Source of the DNA: Phycisphaerae bacterium
Lineage (GTDB): Bacteria; Planctomycetota; Phycisphaerae; Tepidisphaerales; Tepidisphaeraceae
Direction: 5' to 3'
Length of the DNA stretch: 8,690 nucleotides
Assembly: GCA_014380825.1 (NCBI GenBank)
Contig: JACMJD010000474.1
Coordinates: 1 to 8,690, forward strand
Shown here: one piece after another, positions 1 to 7,383 of the stretch
Layout: each line of letters begins with the position of its first letter
Position numbering within the stretch: position 1 is the first letter of the stretch
The notes under the pieces: model-generated
What the model was told of the DNA's origin: nothing
Seen by the model: only the letters and a program-made list of their open reading frames with translations
Database searches by the model: none
Translations under genes and position numbers: made by a program

Positions 1-9
1 AGCGAAGTC

Positions 10-1305
10 TCATTGGTACTTGATGTCACTGCCCGGCCCGCCGTCCATCTCGTCGTTGCCTGCACCGCCTGCGAGGAAGTCGTTGCCGGCGTTGCCGAGG
101 AGGCTATCGTCGCCGGCGTCGCCCCAGATCTGGTCGTTGCCGGCACTGCCGAAGATCGTGTCGTTGCCCGACCCGCCGCGCAGTTGCAGCAGGTTGATGG
201 GGTTAGCTTGGCTGGCGTCGATGAGATTATTGCCGCCGCCAGCGTGCAGCTCGACACGTTCGTTCCACGCCATCGTGACGGGGGCGCTCCCCTGTCGTTC
301 GTAGACGCTCCCGCGGATCGTGTGCGTTCGATGAGCGGCGTCGGTGCTGTCCTCCAATCGCAGCGTATCGTAACCCGCGCCACCGTCGACGAAGATCGCC
401 GTATTGCGCAGCAGGGCGAGATTGCTCGTGCCCAGCATGACCTGATCGTCACCGCGTCCGCCGAAAACTCGAACCTGCTCGCTGATGCTGCGCGGCAGCT
501 CGATGCGGTTCGCATAGTGATTGGCGATCAGGTCGACCTTCTCGGCCGAGTACTCGATCGCGAACGGCATGAGCCCGGGCTTGATCACCGACACCCAGTC
601 CAGCCGATACGCATCGGCGCCGGTGTCGAGGTTGTCCTGCATCGACAGGGTGTCGATCCCGGCATCGCCGAAGACGCTGAGCTGGCCGTTGATTTTCGAA
701 TCCATATCGCCATCGCCGATGATCAGCGTGTCGTTGCCTTCACCGCCGTGGACGAGCACCGTCTGATCAGCGTTGATGTATCCGACGTTGATTGTGTCGG
801 CGACATCGCTGCCGAAGACGTGGATTCGCTCGGCAGAAATGTACGAGACATAACGGGCGGGACTCCACTGCACGCGGTCGCTTCGGACGATCATGTTTTC
901 CGGATCGTCATGAAAAGTTTGATCGACGATGACGCGATCCGCGCCGTTCCCGCCGTCGAACTTGATCCGCCCTTCCAGACTGCCGCCGGTTTTGAGCGTA
1001 TCGTCGCCGTTGGCGGCGAGGATGTTGAACGTCACGCCGATCGGTCCGCCCCCGATGTCGAACGTGTCGTTTCCGCCGGCATCGATGATGATCACCCTTT
1101 CGAAGAACGGGCTGTTCAGTTGGTGGTTCGCACCGTTCAGCGTCCAGGAGACGACGCGGGTGTCGCTGTATTCGCTCACGTGAACGGACAGTTGATCGTT
1201 GCCGCCGCCGAGCAGGATCGTCACGCTGTCGACCGAGGGGTCGGCGTCCATCAGTAATCGGGAATCCAGAGCCTCAAAACACGGTAAGTTGCGCTCGCGC
1301 CGCAT
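10..1305 (-). CDS. LEPR-XLL / RTX beta-roll repeat protein, probably exported
   Basis: This is a 431-residue protein of unknown specific function, probably a secreted or surface calcium-binding beta-roll protein. Residues 9-22 (CFEALDSRLLMDAD) match the LEPR-XLL type N-terminal motif, which is typical of large exported planctomycete proteins. The middle (about 30-360) holds scattered, degenerate RTX-like turns such as GGEGNDTL (187-194) and GGRGDDQV (282-289), separated by beta-rich stretches. Residues 377-430 are six uninterrupted nonapeptides of the GGxGxDxxx type, whose Gly/Asp positions bind Ca2+ in known RTX proteins. I chose the ATG at 1305 because the LEPR motif follows at once and AGAAAGG (1316-1310) lies 4 nt upstream. 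The frame stays open to 1656, but that extension is Arg/Pro/Ser-rich and overlaps the end of nuoN, so it is rejected. No catalytic domain is visible. The protein ends on the last repeat, without the usual C-terminal type I secretion tail. The family call is fairly sure; the function is open. Confidence 0.85.
   Translation of the reverse strand: MRRERNLPCFEALDSRLLMDADPSVDSVTILLGGGNDQLSVHVSEYSDTRVVSWTLNGANHQLNSPFFERVIIIDAGGNDTFDIGGGPIGVTFNILAANGDDTLKTGGSLEGRIKFDGGNGADRVIVDQTFHDDPENMIVRSDRVQWSPARYVSYISAERIHVFGSDVADTINVGYINADQTVLVHGGEGNDTLIIGDGDMDSKINGQLSVFGDAGIDTLSMQDNLDTGADAYRLDWVSVIKPGLMPFAIEYSAEKVDLIANHYANRIELPRSISEQVRVFGGRGDDQVMLGTSNLALLRNTAIFVDGGAGYDTLRLEDSTDAAHRTHTIRGSVYERQGSAPVTMAWNERVELHAGGGNNLIDASQANPINLLQLRGGSGNDTIFGSAGNDQIWGDAGDDSLLGNAGNDFLAGGAGNDEMDGGPGSDIKYQ
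16..177 (-). repeat. Six tandem RTX nonapeptide repeats (27-bp period)
   Basis: Six consecutive 27-bp units encode residues 377-430 of the preceding protein. The first five each fit GxxGxDxxx, for example GGSGNDTIF, GNAGNDFLA and GGAGNDEMD. The sixth (GGPGSDIKY) is a little degenerate. On the plus strand the period appears as recurring tcgttgcc blocks. Units of this type form a parallel beta-roll with Ca2+ in the turns. The array ends one residue before the stop codon. Confidence 0.85.
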
Positions 1306-1309
1306 ATGA

Positions 1310-1316
1310 CCTTTCT
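1310..1316 (-). promoter_or_regulatory. Ribosome binding site deciding the RTX gene start
   Basis: On the minus strand AGAAAGG lies 4 nt before the ATG at 1305. It is the clearest Shine-Dalgarno sequence in the window in front of a chosen start. It supports the 431-residue start over the longer open frame, and it suggests that the gene is translated independently of nuoN. Confidence 0.6.
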
Positions 1317-1321
1317 GTTTG

Positions 1322-1339
1322 GCGGGCGAAATAGCCCGC
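1322..1339 (-). other. Hairpin in the nuoN-RTX gap, just upstream of the RBS
   Basis: GCGGGC (1322-1327) and GCCCGC (1334-1339) form a perfect 6-bp stem with a 6-nt loop. It lies 5 bp upstream of the RTX gene's Shine-Dalgarno sequence, inside the 109-bp gap after the nuoN stop. No U-run follows on the minus strand, so it is a poor intrinsic terminator. It could slow read-through from the nuo genes or affect translation of the RTX gene. The rest of the gap holds a weaker 5-bp stem (GGCCC 1358-1362 with GGGCC 1370-1374) and the palindrome CCGGCCGG (1395-1402). I see no convincing promoter there. Confidence 0.45.
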
Positions 1340-1414
1340 ACGGAAGACAGACGGGAAGGCCCGCGAGAGGGGCCAACCCCGGTGCGGAGAAATCCCGGCC
1401 GGCGCGGAGTACGG

Positions 1415-3118
1415 TTATGGTCGGCTTGCGGTGGCGTTGATTGGCGCGTCGGTGCGCTGGACCTGGCCGGGCGCGGGTTGCGTATCGCGGGCGGGGTCAT
1501 TCGGGGCGTAGTCGATGGTGGAGCCGGTCCTCGCGACCTGATCCAGGATGTTTGTCGTTGGAAACACCGTGCCGAGTAGAACCGTGGCCGCACACGAGAG
1601 GATGATCGCGGTGGCGACGGGAACCGAATGCGGGATCGACGCCGCCTCGGATTCACCCGAGTCGAAGGCGGACGCGGATGTTTCGGGGCGCAGGAACATC
1701 GTGCCGACGATCCGCAGATAGTACGCCGCGGAGATCGCGGCGTTGATCATTGTGATCACGACCAGCCAATACAGCTTCGCATCCAGCGCCGGGCGGATCA
1801 GATAGAGCTTGCCGAAAAAGCCGACCGTCAATGGCAGGCCGATCAGACTGAAACACGCGATCGCCATCGCCAGACCAAGTCCGACGTGACGGATTCCGGC
1901 GCCGGCGATGTCATCCAACGTTTCGGCGCTGCCGCCCGCGGTGAATCGGCCACGCCGATCCCACGCCGGTGGTGGCTTGGCGGGCAACATCATCAGCACC
2001 CCGAAGGCGGCGGCGTTCATGATTCCGTATGCGGCGATGTAGAACAACACGCCGTGCATCGCGCGGGTCTGGATGCCCGCGTCTCTCGTGGCCAGCAGTG
2101 TCGCGACGCCTACCAGCAGATATCCGCTGTGCGCGACCGAGCTGTATGCCAGCATGCGCTTCACGTTGTGTTGAAGCAGGCCCAGCAGATTGCCGACCGT
2201 CATGGTGAGGATCGCCATGATCATGATCAGCTTGCCGATGACGGGCGGGATCGCCCAGACACCGCCGCCGATCACGAACAGGATCTTCAGCAGCGCAACG
2301 AGCCCCGCAGTTTTAGGAACGAACGACAGCAGCGCCGTCACCGGTGTAGCGGCGCCTTGATAGACATCGCCCGCATAAAAGTGCAGAGGCACCGCCGCCA
2401 TCTTGAACGCGAAGCCGGCGATCAGCATGATCACCGCCAGGATCTGCCAAGGGGTCAGCACGACGAGTTTGGTATCGTTGCCGGTCCAATCCAGCGACAT
2501 GTTAAAGCGATCCATCAGCTCGGACATGTTCGTCACGCCGGTCGTGCCGTACAAATAGCTGAAACCGAACAGCATGATCGCCGCAGACATTGCGCCGAGG
2601 AAAAAGTATTTGACGCCCGCTTCCTGCGCGGCGGGAAGCGGTCGCGAGATCGACACCATGATGTATGTCGGGATGCTCGCCAGCTCCACGCCGAGGAACA
2701 GCAGCACCAGATCGTTCGCGCCGGCGACAATGAAGATGCCGGAGATCGACAGCAGCAGCAGACCGAAGTACTCGGCCGCTTCCGTGCCGAAGTTCACGCT
2801 GCTGTTGCCTTGTGCGTCGGCATCGGTCGGCCAGGAGAGCAGCACGAACAGGATTCCGATCCCGGCCGACAGGGCTTTGATGTAGTTCGCGAAGTGAAAC
2901 ACGCGAAACGCGTTATACGAATCGACGAGCACCTGCCCGCCCTGATCCGCGCTCATCAGTTGCCGAACTTGCAGCGCGAACACCAGCGCCAGCGCCGCGA
3001 TCGCAACGATGGCCGACGCGCGGCGCGCCTGCGTGCGGTTGAACACGCCCACGATGAACAGCGCGCACGCCGTCACGATCAGGATCAGCTCGGGATGAAT
3101 GACGGTCAAAAGGTTCAT
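1415..3118 (-). CDS. nuoN: NADH-quinone oxidoreductase subunit N
   Basis: NuoN is one of the three antiporter-like subunits of the complex I membrane arm. It moves protons across the cytoplasmic membrane, driven by quinone reduction elsewhere in the complex. The protein has 567 residues (E. coli NuoN has about 485) and is strongly hydrophobic. The proton-antiporter core runs from about 115 to 475. Expected charged residues are present: Glu145 in GVELASIPTY (TM5), Lys170, Lys239 in FAFKMAAVPLHFYAGDVYQG (TM7), Lys269 in FVPKTAG (TM8), and Lys437 in GFFGKLYLI (TM12). A hydrophilic loop at about 380-405 and a Pro-rich polar tail from about 530 account for much of the extra length. The ATG at 3118 overlaps the nuoM stop (ATGA), and only a weak AGAAG lies upstream, so translation is probably coupled to nuoM. 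It is the last gene of the nuoJ-N unit. Confidence 0.97.
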   Translation of the reverse strand: MNLLTVIHPELILIVTACALFIVGVFNRTQARRASAIVAIAALALVFALQVRQLMSADQGGQVLVDSYNAFRVFHFANYIKALSAGIGILFVLLSWPTDADAQGNSSVNFGTEAAEYFGLLLLSISGIFIVAGANDLVLLFLGVELASIPTYIMVSISRPLPAAQEAGVKYFFLGAMSAAIMLFGFSYLYGTTGVTNMSELMDRFNMSLDWTGNDTKLVVLTPWQILAVIMLIAGFAFKMAAVPLHFYAGDVYQGAATPVTALLSFVPKTAGLVALLKILFVIGGGVWAIPPVIGKLIMIMAILTMTVGNLLGLLQHNVKRMLAYSSVAHSGYLLVGVATLLATRDAGIQTRAMHGVLFYIAAYGIMNAAAFGVLMMLPAKPPPAWDRRGRFTAGGSAETLDDIAGAGIRHVGLGLAMAIACFSLIGLPLTVGFFGKLYLIRPALDAKLYWLVVITMINAAISAAYYLRIVGTMFLRPETSASAFDSGESEAASIPHSVPVATAIILSCAATVLLGTVFPTTNILDQVARTGSTIDYAPNDPARDTQPAPGQVQRTDAPINATASRP

Positions 3119-4839
3119 GGCGTTTGCGTGGCTTCTGCGACTTCGTTCGGCACGTTCGGGTTTTCAGATCGCACCTGCGGCTTAGGCGCCACGGCCGGCT
3201 GCATCGTGGCCACTGTGTGGAGCAACTGTACCGGCGTCTGCATCGATCGCGTCAGGAACGGCGATGCCAACCCCAGCACCAGGCAAAACGCTGCCAGCGG
3301 AACGAGGATCGCCAGTTCGCGGCCGTTGATGTCGTTCGACAGCGGCTGCGGGCCGTGGTCGATGCGCTTCACTTTCGTGCCAGGCTGAGCGTAATCGATC
3401 CGCTCATGTTCGGGCGACGCCGCCTGACCCTCATCGTGCGTGCCTTGATCCACTTCCGGAACCTTCAATGGCCCGAACAGCACGCGCGCCAGCATGTGCA
3501 GCATGTACACCGCGCCAAGAATCACACCGAGCGCCGCAAACGATCCGTACGCGATCCCCAGATGCGGCGACGTGAACGCGCCGAGAACCGTCAGGAATTC
3601 ACTGACGAATCCGTTCAACCCCGGCAGGCCGATGCTGGCGAGCGTGAAGAACACGAAGAAGAACGCCAGCTTCGGCATGATCTTCGCCAGGCCGGAGAGC
3701 TGATTGATGTCGCGCGTGTGATAGCGGTCGTAGATCATGCCGATCACCAGAAACAGCGCCCCGGTGCTCAGGCCGTGATTGATCATGTAGAGGATACTGC
3801 CTTGGATGCCGATCGCGTTGAGCGCGCAGAGGCCAAGAATGCAGAAGCCCAGGTGCGAGACCGAGCTGTACGCGACGAGCTTCTTAATGTCGCGCTGCAC
3901 CCACGCAACCAGCGCGCCGTAGATGATGCCGATGATGCACAGGACCGCGATGACTTTCAGCGTCGTGGGAAACACCACGCCACCCACGCCGACCATTCCC
4001 ATCGGCACGGCGAGGCGTAGCAGGCCGTACGTTCCGAGTTTCAGCAGCACGCCCGCGAGGATCACGCTGCCGGCGGTTGGCGCTTCGGTGTGCGCCAGCG
4101 GCAGCCACGTGTGAACCGGGAACAGCGGCACCTTCACCGCAAAGCCGGCGATGAACGACATCAGCACCCAGAATCGCTCGGTGCGCGTGAGGCTGGTTTG
4201 CGCGAACATCGTCAGCTCGCTGATGTCGAAGCTGCCGCGCTGCATGCCCAGATAGATCACGCCCGCGAGCGTGAAGACCGAGCCGGTGAACGTGAACAGA
4301 AAAAACTTCCCCGCCGCCACGCGCCGCTCGGGGCCGCCCCAGATGCCGATGATGAAAAACATCGGCACGAGCGTGAGTTCGAAGAAAATGTAGAACAGCA
4401 GCAGGTCGCGCGCGATGAACACGCCCAGCATCGCCGCCAGCAGCACGAGCATCCACGCGTAATATTCTTTGGTGCGTTCGCGGATCGAATCAAAGCTCGC
4501 GGCGATCGCCAGCGGCGTGAGCAAAACCGTCAGCAACACCAGCCAGATGCTGATCGTGTCGACACCCAGGTGCGGCGAAAATCCGATCTCCTCAAGCTGA
4601 AACGGCGAGCCACTCTCCGGTTTGAAATCGATCTGCACCGATTCGGATAGCCGCTTCTCGGGCATGCTTGCGCTGAGATCCTGATGAAAGTCGAATTGCG
4701 TCGTCAACACGATCGCGATGATCGCGGTCAGCAAGCTGACGCCCAGCGCCACGCGCTTCGCGTTCTGCGCCGACGCCATTGCGCACATGCCGGCGCCGGC
4801 GAAGGGGACAAGGATCAATAGTGGCAGCAGCCATTCCAT
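3115..4839 (-). CDS. nuoM: NADH-quinone oxidoreductase subunit M
   Basis: NuoM is the middle antiporter-like proton pump of the complex I membrane arm, between NuoL and NuoN. It has 574 residues (E. coli NuoM has about 509). The signature FFELTLVPMFFIIGIWGG carries the TM5 Glu (Glu154). Lys236 lies in FAVKVPLFPVHTWLPLAHTE (TM7) and Lys267 in VLLKLGTYGLLR (TM8). In TM12, Glu414 in GFVSEFLTVLG stands where NuoL and NuoN have Lys, as expected for NuoM. Extra length comes from a polar segment at about 50-90, a hydrophilic loop at about 458-507 after TM13, and a Pro-rich C-terminal tail (about 545-574). The start ATG shares its A with the nuoL stop (TAATG) and the stop overlaps the nuoN start (ATGA). 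I see no Shine-Dalgarno sequence, so translation is probably coupled. Confidence 0.97.
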   Translation of the reverse strand: MEWLLPLLILVPFAGAGMCAMASAQNAKRVALGVSLLTAIIAIVLTTQFDFHQDLSASMPEKRLSESVQIDFKPESGSPFQLEEIGFSPHLGVDTISIWLVLLTVLLTPLAIAASFDSIRERTKEYYAWMLVLLAAMLGVFIARDLLLFYIFFELTLVPMFFIIGIWGGPERRVAAGKFFLFTFTGSVFTLAGVIYLGMQRGSFDISELTMFAQTSLTRTERFWVLMSFIAGFAVKVPLFPVHTWLPLAHTEAPTAGSVILAGVLLKLGTYGLLRLAVPMGMVGVGGVVFPTTLKVIAVLCIIGIIYGALVAWVQRDIKKLVAYSSVSHLGFCILGLCALNAIGIQGSILYMINHGLSTGALFLVIGMIYDRYHTRDINQLSGLAKIMPKLAFFFVFFTLASIGLPGLNGFVSEFLTVLGAFTSPHLGIAYGSFAALGVILGAVYMLHMLARVLFGPLKVPEVDQGTHDEGQAASPEHERIDYAQPGTKVKRIDHGPQPLSNDINGRELAILVPLAAFCLVLGLASPFLTRSMQTPVQLLHTVATMQPAVAPKPQVRSENPNVPNEVAEATQTP

Positions 4840-7031
4840 TACATGAACACCAGAATAAGGATGATCGCGATACCCAGCAGCATCGTCAGTGCATAGCCCT
4901 GCAAGTAACCGCGCTGCGTAAACAGCCGCAGCACCACGCCGAAAAGTTGGGCGATGATGCCGACAGAGTTGACGATGCCGTCAATGAAGAACCGGTCGAA
5001 GAACGCGAGCAATCGACCGAGCGCGCGGAGGGGTTCGACGATCACGGCTTGGTAGATCTCGTCGATCCAATATCTGTGATCAATCGCATTGACCAACCCC
5101 GGCACACTTGCGGCAAGCTGCTCGGCCTTGCGACGATTCTTCAAGTGCAGAATGTACGCCAGCCAGATGCCGGCGAGCGAGACCACACTGCTCACGACCA
5201 TCATGATCCAATGGAACCGCTCAAGCCGCTCGCGTACGTCCGAATCCTCCTCGTGCAGCCCGAACGCTGACGGCGCCACGCCCGTGCCCAGGTAGATGCC
5301 GCTCGCCTTCACGAATGCACTGCGAATCGATGGACTGGCCGACAGGAAATGGCCGAGACGCTCGCCTTGAAACAGCACGATGCCGCTGAGCACCGCGCCG
5401 ATCGCAAGAATGTAAAGCGGGACCATCATCATCGCCGGCTCGTGATCGTGATGATGGTGATCGCCGTGGCCGGTGCCGTGCGTATCGTGCGCTGCTTTTC
5501 CGTGATGGCGCGAATCGTGGATCAGGTGCGGATCCACGCTGTCATCCTGGCTGACGTGTTCGGGCGACGTGCCGTGCGGATCGTCGACGCCCGGTTTCCC
5601 AGGCGGCGGCGCGGGAATCACTTCGGGCCCCTCAAACACGCGGAAGTAGAGACGGAACGTGTAGTACGCGGTGAGAAACGCCGTGAACAGCAGGACAATT
5701 CCCAGGATCGCGTTATGCTCGAACGCGGCGGCGACGACCTCATCCTTGGAGAAGAATCCGCTCAGCGGCGGGACACCCGCCAGCGCCAGGCAGCCGATCA
5801 GCATCAGCCATCGAGTTTTCGGCAGTACGCGCTTGAGGCCGGACATCTTTCGCATATCAAGTTCGCCGGCCATCGCGTGCATCACCACGCCGCTGCTGAG
5901 GAATAACAGCGCCTTGAAAAACGCATGCGTGACCAGGTGAAACACGCCCGCAACCGGCGCCAATACTCCGACGCCGACGAACATGAACCCAAGTTGGCTG
6001 ACCGTTGAATACGCGAAGACTTTCTTCAGATCGAACTGCCGCATCGCGATCGATGCTGCGAAGAGCGCGGTGAACGCGCCGACCACCGCCACGGTAATCA
6101 GCGGCGCGGAGTATGGCGCGCCGTTCGGTCCCCAGTGGAAGAACATCACCGCACAGCGCGCAATCATGTACACGCCCGCGGTCACCATCGTGGCCGCGTG
6201 GATCAACGCGCTCACGGGTGTGGGGCCTTCCATCGCATCGGGCAGCCAGACGTACAGCGGGAACTGTGCCGATTTGCCGAATGCGCCCAACATCAACAGG
6301 AACGGCACCGCGTGCATCGCCATCTGTTGGGTAGACGACATCTCGCTTGGATGCCGCATCGCCATCTCGAGGAAACCAGTGTTCGTCTGGGCGCCGGCGC
6401 CGAAATAACTGGTCGTCCCGAACGCCAAAAAAGTCAGCATGATGCCCAGTGCGAATCCGAAGTCGCCCACGCGATTGACAAGAAACGCCTTCTTCGCCGC
6501 CTCGCGCGCGGCGGGCTTGTCGTAGTAATAACCAATCAGCAAATACGAGCAGAGACCCACGCCTTCCCAACCGAGATACAGCATGATGAGGTTCTCGCCC
6601 ATCACGAGGTTGGTCATCATGAAGATGAACAGGCCGAGATATGCAAAGAAGCGGAAGTAACCTTGCTCGCCCTTCATGTAACCGGCGGCGAAGACCGTGA
6701 TGAGAAACCCGATCCCGCAAACGACGCACAGCATGACCGCCGTCAGCGGATCGAAGAAGTAACCCCAGTTCGCCTTGAAGTTCCCGGCTTCAATCCAGGT
6801 AAAGCAATTCTTGACGGCCGAGATCGTCGACCCTTCCGCGTGATGCGACGCACCGAGCATGCTGAACATCAACCAGATCGACAATAACGCGCTGATGCCA
6901 ACGCCGATCCAGATCGGCCAATGCGAATTCCCCTTCAGCCAACGCGCGCCGAAGAACCCCGCGATCACTGCGCCGATGAGCGGCAGGAGCGGGATCAGCA
7001 GCGAATATTGAATGACTGGATGATCGAACAT
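4839..7031 (-). CDS. nuoL: NADH-quinone oxidoreductase subunit L
   Basis: NuoL is the distal antiporter-like proton pump of complex I, and its long lateral helix braces the membrane arm. It has 730 residues, against 613 in E. coli. The N-terminal proton-antiporter region covers about 65-125 and the main antiporter domain about 140-430. Key residues are Glu156 in LGWEGVGLCSYLLIGYYY (TM5), Lys253 in GAFGKSAQFPLYVWLPDAME (TM7), His278 in SALIHAATMVTAGVYMIAR, and Lys429 in GFFSKDEVV (TM12). After TM15 (about 607-628), an amphipathic stretch at about 654-705 fits the lateral helix, and 711-729 is the anchoring last TM segment. Most of the added length lies at about 468-533 after TM13, in a Pro-, Asp- and His-rich insertion. 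The start at 7031 gives the usual IPLLPL N-terminus, but no Shine-Dalgarno sequence precedes it, only a heptamer repeat. Confidence 0.97.
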   Translation of the reverse strand: MFDHPVIQYSLLIPLLPLIGAVIAGFFGARWLKGNSHWPIWIGVGISALLSIWLMFSMLGASHHAEGSTISAVKNCFTWIEAGNFKANWGYFFDPLTAVMLCVVCGIGFLITVFAAGYMKGEQGYFRFFAYLGLFIFMMTNLVMGENLIMLYLGWEGVGLCSYLLIGYYYDKPAAREAAKKAFLVNRVGDFGFALGIMLTFLAFGTTSYFGAGAQTNTGFLEMAMRHPSEMSSTQQMAMHAVPFLLMLGAFGKSAQFPLYVWLPDAMEGPTPVSALIHAATMVTAGVYMIARCAVMFFHWGPNGAPYSAPLITVAVVGAFTALFAASIAMRQFDLKKVFAYSTVSQLGFMFVGVGVLAPVAGVFHLVTHAFFKALLFLSSGVVMHAMAGELDMRKMSGLKRVLPKTRWLMLIGCLALAGVPPLSGFFSKDEVVAAAFEHNAILGIVLLFTAFLTAYYTFRLYFRVFEGPEVIPAPPPGKPGVDDPHGTSPEHVSQDDSVDPHLIHDSRHHGKAAHDTHGTGHGDHHHHDHEPAMMMVPLYILAIGAVLSGIVLFQGERLGHFLSASPSIRSAFVKASGIYLGTGVAPSAFGLHEEDSDVRERLERFHWIMMVVSSVVSLAGIWLAYILHLKNRRKAEQLAASVPGLVNAIDHRYWIDEIYQAVIVEPLRALGRLLAFFDRFFIDGIVNSVGIIAQLFGVVLRLFTQRGYLQGYALTMLLGIAIILILVFM

Positions 7032-7064
7032 CGTTGTTGGTTATTGGTTCTTGGTTATTCGTTA
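7030..7064 (-). repeat. Heptamer tandem repeat between nuoK and nuoL
   Basis: Four 7-bp units run from 7037 to 7064 with plus-strand consensus TTGGTTA. Units 1 and 3 (7037, 7051) are exact; those at 7044 and 7058 each differ at one position. A degenerate fifth unit, ATCGTTG (7030-7036), reaches into the nuoL start codon. The array fills most of the 43-bp spacer, is clearly more A+T-rich than the flanking genes, and takes the place where a Shine-Dalgarno sequence would be. Its role is unknown. Confidence 0.7.
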
Positions 7065-7074
7065 CTGAGAATCT

Positions 7075-7383
7075 TCATCCTTTGAGGTCTCTCCACGCGT
7101 CGGCGTCGAGCGTGCGCTTTTGTCTGAACAACAACACCACAAGACCAAGTGCCAAGCTCGCTTCCGCCGCCGCGATGACCAGCACGAAGATCACGAACGC
7201 CTGCCCCGCCAGGTTTCCGTTGTACGCGCCGAATGCGATCAGGTTGATCGCCACGGCTTGGAACATCAGCTCGGTACACAGGAACATCACGATCATGTTC
7301 CGGCGAGTCATGAAGCCGAGCAGGCCAATCACGAACATGATCGCGCCGACGGCAAGATAATGTTGCAGCGCGATCGCGGTCAT
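7075..7383 (-). CDS. nuoK: NADH-quinone oxidoreductase subunit K
   Basis: NuoK is a small three-helix complex I subunit that carries part of the charged path linking the quinone site to the antiporter subunits. Its 102 residues match the family's usual length of about 100. Glu38 in FLCTELMFQAVAINL (TM2) and Glu74 in IAAAEASLALG (TM3) correspond to the two conserved membrane glutamates of E. coli NuoK (Glu36, Glu72). The start at 7383 overlaps the nuoJ stop (ATGA). The same frame stays open upstream to 7731, but that part is an Arg-rich shadow of nuoJ and is not included. GGAA lies 4 nt upstream of the ATG and may help initiation along with coupling to nuoJ. It is followed by the 43-bp repeat-filled gap before nuoL. 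Confidence 0.97.
   Translation of the reverse strand: MTAIALQHYLAVGAIMFVIGLLGFMTRRNMIVMFLCTELMFQAVAINLIAFGAYNGNLAGQAFVIFVLVIAAAEASLALGLVVLLFRQKRTLDADAWRDLKG

Noticed and set aside
13..1257. Long plus-strand open frame (414 codons) opposite the RTX gene
   Set aside because: It is a by-product of repetitive GC-rich codons on the other strand. Its repeated valine/alanine-rich pattern mirrors the RTX turns and matches no known fold.
1306..1656. N-terminal extension of the RTX gene frame up to an ATG at 1656
   Set aside because: The extra 117 residues are Arg/Pro/Ser-rich shadow sequence and overlap the 3' end of nuoN by more than 200 bp. The ATG at 1305 has a Shine-Dalgarno sequence and is followed directly by the LEPR motif.
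1628..3388. 586-codon plus-strand frame opposite nuoN and nuoM
   Set aside because: The product is rich in Arg, Gln, His and Asp with no hydrophobic core, the usual antisense shadow of a membrane protein gene, and it crosses the real nuoN/nuoM junction.
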